From Owenia fusiformis (lineage: Eukaryota; Annelida; Polychaeta; Sabellida; Oweniidae), in NCBI GenBank assembly GCA_903813345.2, contig CAIIXF020000006.1:26173936-26233935 (forward strand): a stretch of DNA of 60,000 bases. The letters run 5' to 3'. Both the position numbers and the translations under genes were made by a program. Shown here piece after piece: positions 52,892 to 60,000 of this stretch. The notes beneath the pieces are model-generated. The model was not told the origin of the DNA. It saw only the letters and a list, made by a program, of their open reading frames with translations, and did not search any database. Numbering within the stretch: the first letter of the stretch is position 1; the number at the start of each line of letters is the position of its first letter.

Positions 52892-54795
52892 TCATTTGAG
52901 ACACCTCTCAAAGTATGTTGAACCTACATATCCACCTCGCATTGATTTGTTAACGTTCTGTTCAAATATCCGTCTATTGTTTTGTAATACTTCGGCAGCA
53001 TCTTTGTTCAAGGGGTCTTCAGGATTAGGCTCCTGAAATAATTTGTGGAATTTAAATTAAATCCATGTTTTTATGAATTCTTAATTAATGTTTAATATGT
53101 CTACATGTACATTATCTAGTGTTTTTAAACTTTAAATACATATTCAATATTGAGTTTTCGTTTTTTCTGAACATAATGAATTTTAGTTATATAGCATTTA
53201 ACAAATATATAAATGCAAATGCAAACTTTAGAAATACAGAAACAATGAGAACGAAAAGCAAACTGTACATAAAATAAACATGTGAGCTAATCAACTACTC
53301 ACCAAGAATAAGTACTGCAGACCATATATAATTGAGTTTATTGTGAGTACTGGTTTCCAGTCCTCTCTGAAATGTGAAATATGTGAAAATGTGAAAGTTG
53401 TTATAACAGAAATGATGCATAATATTAGACAATGAATTCAATTTCTAATGATTTTACATTTTAAATTTTTAGATTAAATACGAAAAGAATTTGTAAAAGT
53501 TGTTATAACAGAAATGATGCATAATATTTATAGACAATGAATTCAATTTCTAATGATTTTACATTTTAAATTTTTAGATTAAATACGAAAAGAATTCCCC
53601 ATACAAGCCTACTATGCTTTCATGATATAGTAACGATAATCAACAAGGCGTTAACATGTAAAATGTCACCACCTGTCATTTTTTACAGATGCTGACCACC
53701 AAACACCAACCACCAAACACCATACACAGTGAAGTTTGAGGCTATAACAATATGTCACTGCTTCTGAAGGTGATATAAAACTGGCATCATTCAATGGGCT
53801 TACATGGTGATTCCATATATTCCAAATGAGAGCAAAGTTAGGTACTCGGACCAATGGTATAAATTACTAGTATGGACTGCAATTAAATTGATATGAGCAT
53901 TAGGCCTAGCTCAGACAGCTTTCATTTGAAATATGAAAGAGACATTATATTAATATGCTTCGATTTAATAGTCCTTTTGATTTGTTGTGATGAAATTGAA
54001 AACACAAATAGAAAATTAAAATGTTTTTGCTCTAATGTAACAGTCCTATATCATCAAAAGTCACATGTGCTTTTTAGTGAAATTATTCCTTCTTACCTTA
54101 ATATATTTAAGCATACATTCCCATCAAGGTCTATATTTGGGTGATATACCATAGTTTCACACTTCACTTTTGGGGCTTCGTGAGGATAACCCTGTCCGAC
54201 CTTAAAGTTAAAGGTGAATTTCCCTCCTCTATAAAAACCCTAGAAATGAAAGTTTGACTTTATTAATACAAATGTACATGTATTCGATTTTTTGTTTGTA
54301 AACACAACTAATCTGTCATCTTTTCAAGAAATACTTTCAACTGAATTTCATATGTCTATGATAAAATCGAAATTAAGCTTCGTTCAGGCATTAAAAGATA
54401 GAAAAAAACATTGCCAATGGTAGTAATAAATTGTTTGAACCAGCTCATATGAGAATGAACAGGCAGAGAATTGGACTACTTGTGAACCAAAATCCACTTG
54501 TTGATTTTCACAAATGCACCCACCCATTTGGTGTTTTTACCATGTTTTTTTTGTTTTTACCAAGAAAATATGTGTTCCAACTGTTGCTATCCTTAACAGG
54601 GCTGCTATCCATAAAAGTGCTGCTTGAAAGATAAACTAGTAATTTCTTAAGTTTTTTCCAGAGATCTAGAAACCCCAATATTGTAGACATCTAAGCTTAC
54701 CTCATCTGGTGAAATGGACAGTTTAAAGTTGAGAAGATCATCAGGATCTGGGAAGTCCATGTGACATGTCTTTGGCAGGTTCAACTCATTGATGT
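52892..54795 (-). CDS. UBE2M: NEDD8-conjugating enzyme UBE2M/UBC12 (last four exons)
   Basis: Minus-strand exons: 54795-54701, 54239-54097, 53366-53303 and 53032-52892, stop TGA at 52892-52894. Together they encode residues 37-183 of the human protein with no length change (146 residues after the split Asp). UBE2M carries NEDD8 from the NAE1/UBA3 E1 to cullins. The core is intact: [33 protein letters not shown] with the catalytic cysteine, and a C-terminal RSMRGG-type tail (here [18 protein letters not shown]). The N-terminal exon, which holds the E1-binding peptide, was not found in 54.8-60 kb and is probably past the window end. Splice sites are canonical. Confidence 0.94.
53394..53598. repeat. 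102-bp tandem duplication in a UBE2M intron
   Basis: Two copies differ only by a 2-bp insertion (aatatttatag versus aatattag). Each includes aaagttgttataacagaaat and gattttacattttaaatttt. Recent in origin. Confidence 0.92.
53645..53762. repeat. dispersed repeat shared with 2880-3025
   Basis: caacaaggcgttaacatgta, aaaatgtcacc, an ACC/AAACACC run and caatatgtcactgctt align to the copy near 2.9 kb in the same orientation. It is a mobile or satellite-derived repeat of unknown class. Confidence 0.65.
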
Positions 54796-55664
54796 CTGAA
54801 ATACAAATAATGTACAATATCTTAGTACATGTATGTTCATTCTGAATACCTTCTACTGACACCTTGTTTGCTGTCAAAATTGATGGAATAACAAGTCAGT
54901 CTGTTGGATAGGGACTAGGTTGAATTGAGTCCTGGCAGAAGAGAGTGAGGGGCAATGGAGAGGGTTGTAACTGTATCATGATAGATCTTAACTAGACACC
55001 TATGGGGTTCACTGTGTATAAGCCTTGAAGGGGACTCTCAGTAAACATGGGGTATCATTTTTAACATTTGGTATAGCAATGGGACCCAAATTTTAGGAAT
55101 TGACTGTTTGCCATCAGAATTCAAGTCTTTTGTTTGTGGATACTGTTCTCACGTATTTCGTCTTATTGGTATGATGTCATATAAAAATGATATTAGACAT
55201 GATGGAGGGACAAAATGGAGGATACATGGCAGTTTTGAGCTGAAAATATTATCGTTTCTTCTATGAAAGCAATGGGTCGGATATTTACAAGGCTTAATTG
55301 CTATATAAATCATGTCAGTAGGATGTTAGACTTGACATGTGCTTTGCCTTAGAATGAATGTTGATCTAGTCAAATCAAACACTTTTGTGAAAAATAAATC
55401 AATAAAGCACGAAATATGGAAGATAATCTCTCAAAATCAAACATCTAAAGCTGAGTGGCCTAATTATGACATCACTACAAGATAGAATCCATCCGGTGAT
55501 TGCAAATCATCAATTGGTATGAGACTGCTCAGAATTATATGATTTCTGAGATATGATGATGGTCTGACTTTCCCACTTTCTGTATCAGAAAGGTCTAAGA
55601 AGATCACAGGAGCCTCCTATGTTTGGGAAATTTGTAATGAAAATATTCAGACTTCTGGACTATA

Positions 55665-56310
55665 ACCAACATATGTTAAAATTTGGTATTAAAAGATATG
55701 TTTAAATACTAGGAAGTGCCATGGGCTTTCAAGAGACATTCATATTTGTTACTTCCCCTAGCTTTATTTCCACTTGACAAAATGCTGTGTTACATTTAAT
55801 TGTACTTAATTGAATTGTTATAATGTTTATTTTTTAAAGTAAAAATTCATATAACTGACGATCAATATTGTGTGAAAAAAATTTCTACAATTCCCACAGG
55901 ACTGACAGAACATAAGGTTGACAGACTGACTTCTGTCGGATACAGACTAGGTCTTACATAATTGCAGACACCCCACTCTTACTACCCAGGGGCACCTAAA
56001 CTATATCCTATTTAGTCTGAATAATATTCAGACTACATGTATAAGCAACCTATGTTAAGATTTGGTAATTCAAAATATTTGTTTACCTAGGAAGTGCTAT
56101 TCAAAATGGCCGATGGAGTAATTAATTTGCATATTTGTTACTTCCCCTAGCTTTATTTCCACTTGACAATATGCTGTGTTACTTTATATAGCATTGAATT
56201 GTACCTTACTACTTAATTGAAGTGCTATAATGTTTATTTTTGTGAACTAAGGACTGTAGTATGTCATAACAGACTGACTTCTAGTTGGTCTGTTGGATAC
56301 ATCCTAGGGG
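55665..56310. repeat. diverged direct duplication, about 370-bp period
   Basis: Blocks 55665-55950 and 56035-56305 share cttcccctagctttatttcc + acttgacaa.atgctgtgtta, aggaagtgc and gactgacttct. Gaps between shared pieces show it is old. No coding content. Confidence 0.75.
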
Positions 56311-57282
56311 GTAACCTGTCGGGAAGATACATTAATTCACAATTGTGGTATGGTGTTGGTCCAGATGGGGCTCCCCAAGGGGTATGTGATAAGGCGACCT
56401 GGCCTCTAAAAATATGACTAAATGGGACTTTGGGGTACTTAAAAACGAACAAATGTGACAAATAGATGCTTGTAAGTGACAATTTTGTACATTAATAGGA
56501 CTGACAAGTGTTTTGAGAGTGACAGAAATAGACAATTCATTCTGAATGCAAATTGATGCAAGTTAAGATGACTTATTCTAACCAGTAATAGGCGAGTAGA
56601 ACCAATGGCCAAATGTGCCAGGAAAGTACTTTTTAAAATACATCATGGGGAAAAGGACAAATGAGGTACCATTGTAAAGCTAAGGACTTCGGCTTTTCAA
56701 ATCCACCTGTACCTAATTTTGAATTTGGGGCAAAAATTGCAAAAACATCCGTTTCCATAGCAACCATTTAAAATATAATCAATAAATCAGAAATCACCTT
56801 TCGGATCGTAGAACGCCTGTTATCTATCCAATTCTAATGATACATATATCAAAATGAAGCTATTGATGCCCCCCTTGTTTATAAACAAGAAAATATGCAA
56901 ATTAGCTAATTTGCATATCTATTATGACATCATAAGTAGATTTTTCAACCGAATTTGAGATATTTTGGAGATTTATCTGATTATGAAGCATTATTTGTAG
57001 TTGAAAATTATTGGTAGATATTACTAATAATTCATTATTTGAGTTAGAAATAAATTGACTGCAAGGTTTGAAAAGTGCTAAAAATCAAAATCATAGGATA
57101 TCCGATAAATATTATACTTACATCAACAATATCACTGTTGCTTATCACAATAATATTGAAAATATTTTATTGCTCAATTCTATGTCTGAAGATATACAAA
57201 ATAGTGTACCTTTATCCTCATCCTTATCCTTTATACCGATGCTATTTTAGTAGACATTATATAGTCCTGCAATATTTCAACT
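56311..57282. other. intergenic, nothing recognised
   Basis: No exon for the missing N-terminus of UBE2M was found here on the minus strand. Short frames on both strands lack signatures. Confidence 0.4.
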
Positions 57283-59138
57283 CATGGCCGTCAGATGGGG
57301 GGGGGGGGGGCAGGTGGATGTGCGACGGGTGCGACCGTACCCCCCTCTGACACCCCCCCCCCAAAAAAAAATTGGGGGACATTTTTTTGTGAATTTTTTT
57401 TCTAATTTTTTTCCATTGACCCATACACTTTTATAGTGCCCAGAAAGCACCAAATGGCATATTAAAATTGTAATATTTTCTAAGGAAGTAGGCTACCCCT
57501 CACATCCCCCACCTCACCCCACCTCCCCCCTCTCCCTCGGGCACCCCCCCAAAAAAAAATAAATTTGAAAAAAATAGGATTTTTTTCTAATCTTTTTTTA
57601 TTGACTCATACACTTTGGTAGTATCCAGAAAGCACTAAATAGCATCTTAAAATTGTAGAATTTTCTAAGGGAAGTGGGCCACCCCTCACACTCCCACAAA
57701 ACTATTCTCAAGTCCTGAATTTATTTTATGTATTGTCTCAGACACTTTTAAAGTGCCCAGACATCATCAAATAGCTCCTTGATATAGTCAATGTTTCTGG
57801 GGACCAACACTTGCTCCACCTCTGGCATCCTCACCCAACCTCCCCCTCGGGCTCCCTTTGACACCCCCCCCCCCAAAAAAAAAGAAAAGAAATATGATTT
57901 AATCTTTTTTATTGACTCATACACTTTAAAAGTGCCCAGAAAGCACCAAATAGCATCGTAAAATTGTAAAATTTTCTAAGGAAGTAGGCCACCCCTCACA
58001 TCCCCCACAAAACAATTGACAAAAATTCTGAATTTATTTCATGTATTGTCTCAGACACATTTAGGTGCCCAGACTTCATCAAATAGCACCTTTATATGGT
58101 CAGTGTTTCTTGGGATAGATATGGGGGACAAACACTTGCTCCCCCCTCTGGCACCCCAGCCCTACCTCCCCCTTTGGCACCCCCTCCTCCCCTTTGACAC
58201 CCCCAAAATTTGAAAAAATTGTGATTGTTGTTCATTTTTTTATTGACTCATACACTTTAAAAGTGCCCAGAGAGCACCAAATATCATCTTAAAATTGTAA
58301 AATTTTCTAGGAGAGTTGGTCACCCATCACATCCCCTACAAAATAATTGAAAAAATATGAATTCCATGTATTATATCAGAGTCATTTTTAAAGTGCCCAG
58401 ACATCATCAAATAGCACCTTGAATTTAAATGGTCAATGTTTCTGAGGGAAAACCCTTTGCTCCCCCTCTGGCATCCCCACCTCACCCTTTTATCCTCTTT
58501 GACACCCCCGAAAAAATTGAAACACATTTTTTATTGATTCATATACTTTGAAAGTGCCCATAAAGCACCAAATAGCATCTCAAAAGTGTAAAATCTTCTT
58601 GGGTGGGGGCACTCCTCACACCCCTCCCCCCCCCACAAAACAATTGGGAATGTTTGGAAATTGCATTTGTTAATTTTAAACACTAAAACTGCCAAAAAAT
58701 CACCAAGTGACAAAATGAAATCATAAATAATCCTGACACCGCATCCCAAAAACTATAGCATTCATTTAATCAAACATATTAAAAGTGCTCAGAATTAACC
58801 AGACAGCATCTTGAATTAGGAAAATTTTCCTGTGCTGCCCACTCGCTCCTCTCAGAAGAAAATGATTAAAAAATCAGGATTTCTTTAAATTGATTCTAGT
58901 GCCTTCTATCACACCCTTGCTTTTCCAATCTTTCTCCAAATTGCTCATTCAATATTTAGTCAAAAACATGATATGAAAACAATAAAATACTACAAAATAG
59001 GCTGAGTGGCCTTGATATAGAGAGTATCTGACCCCCCCCCTCTGACTTACGCGATTTGATTTACGCGGAAAAATGACAATTTTATTTTCTCTTTATTAAA
59101 AACCGCACCTCCTTGGAGAAAAGGAGTCTTCAGGCCTG
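57283..59138 (-). mobile_element. 1.9-kb non-autonomous DNA element B, opposed to element A
   Basis: The reverse-complement counterpart of 19189-21229. The left end here is CATGGCCGTCAGATGG (tip diverged from CAGGCCCGT) and the right end is AGGAGTCTTCAGGCCTG. A perfect CAACT duplication flanks it (57278-57282, 59139-59143). Inside are about five tandem units of about 300 bp, with cacttttaaagtgcc dyads and CCCCCC runs. The block ttgatttacgcggaaaaatgac mirrors the left part of element A. Confidence 0.88.
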
Positions 59139-59143
59139 CAACT

Positions 59144-59700
59144 TATGATGGAAATTTTTGATGCATGCTGTATTTGTAACTTTTCAGTATATTTAGAGTG
59201 TCCTGAATTCAAATCTGCCGGGTGCAATTTGATTACTTTGCGGCATTAATCTGTACAGCCATTTCAATATATGCATCCCAGGGTCCGTTTTTGAATTTTT
59301 TCAATTCAATGCATTTGTATTTGCTAATTTTAAAGGAAATATATACATGTAGATCTAATCAATTTAATTGTGATTTTACATTATATCTTACATATTTTCC
59401 AATTTGTTCCAGAAATTTCAGGTTCAAACGGTTAAAATAATTAAAAGTATTTGATTTTTCCCTTGTTTTCGTCTTGTTTGGCCAGTTTTTGGCTTCCAGT
59501 ATAAAACTGCGCATTGTTTAATATAGCAATAGGTGCACTTGTAATGATTTGATTATAACTAAAACTTCCAAATATCATTAATGGAATATGAACAGCAGAT
59601 TAATACCATAGGTAACATATTTGGTCTATAAGAAATGACATTACTCCATATTATAGATGTAGTATGGAGAAAAAAACACATATTAATGATACATAATAGT
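59144..59700. other. AT-rich intergenic
   Basis: No exon, repeat or motif was recognised, including any first exon of UBE2M. Confidence 0.4.
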
Positions 59701-60000
59701 AATTGGGGTAACTAGGGTGCCACTAGAGGGTGCTAGAGAACTAATTGGGGTAACTAGGGTGCCACTAGGGGCATTAGAGAACCAAATAGGGTAACTAGGG
59801 TGCCACTAGTGGCATTAGAGGACCAAATAGGGTAACTACGGTGCTACTAGTGAACCAATTGGGGTAACTAAGGTGCTATAGGGACCTAAAGAGAACCGGT
59901 TTTGGTAACAAGGGTGGTACTAGGGGCTATTAGAGAACCAATTTGGGGTAACTAGGGTGTCACTAGGGGCTACAAGAGAACCAATTGGGGTAATTAGGGT
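59701..60000. repeat. minisatellite of about 40 bp units, open at the window end
   Basis: Units such as aattggggtaactagggtgc + cactaggggcattagagaacc repeat about seven times with frequent small changes. The array continues past base 60000. Confidence 0.88.

Noticed and set aside
54796-60000. N-terminal exon of UBE2M
   Set aside because: Searched by eye on the minus strand for the conserved N-terminal peptide with a matching phase-1 donor; none found, so it is not annotated.

Overview
The window is AT-rich animal nuclear DNA: multi-exon genes with GT-AG introns, long intergenic stretches and many DNA transposons. The gene mix (i-type lysozymes, a juvenile-hormone-acid-methyltransferase-like enzyme, a tektin, a NEDD8 E2) suggests a marine invertebrate such as a mollusc, brachiopod, annelid or hemichordate. 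The sequence alone does not settle the phylum.

Layout. (1) 1-1034: 3' end of a SAM-dependent methyltransferase gene. (2) 1.2-13.3 kb: mostly repeats. There are foldback elements, a 2.1-kb array of 31-bp units that reverses orientation in its middle, an OTU-protease-like fragment, two perfect-ended elements with 5-bp target duplications, and a ~0.2-kb inverted repeat pair 7.4 kb apart. (3) 13.6-15.8 kb: an orphan rhodopsin-class GPCR whose tail holds 18 heptad repeats. (4) 16-22.4 kb: a mariner-type foldback, a 121-aa hypothetical ORF, a 2.0-kb CAGGCC-ended element and a dead LINE end. (5) 26.1-35.1 kb: a complete eight-exon tektin-3-like gene with an RFX X-box beside exon 2. (6) 37.7-49.4 kb: two tandem i-type lysozyme genes on the minus strand. 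The first has a 5.3-kb intron filled with transposons, including a near-intact mariner whose transposase is interrupted by a 171-bp spliceosomal-type intron. (7) 49.8-52.5 kb: a 51-bp minisatellite and a degenerate repeat field. (8) 52.9-54.8 kb: the last four exons of UBE2M/UBC12 on the minus strand. (9) 55.6-60 kb: a segmental repeat, a second CAGGCC-ended element in opposite orientation, and a minisatellite running off the end.

Most interesting observation. The intron of the second lysozyme gene contains an 814-bp open exon on the same strand. It encodes an acidic, Asn/Asp-rich cytoplasmic region with tyrosine motifs and one transmembrane helix. It ends at a phase-1 donor whose phase fits the phase-1 acceptor of the lysozyme catalytic exon. 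This predicts a choice of first exon: the signal-peptide exon gives secreted lysozyme, and the transmembrane exon gives a membrane-anchored type II lysozyme. Both paralogues also keep a double GATA motif about 105-130 bp upstream of the secreted start codon.

Intron-exon structures were derived by hand from splice motifs, reading phase and family similarity. No alignments or expression data were available.
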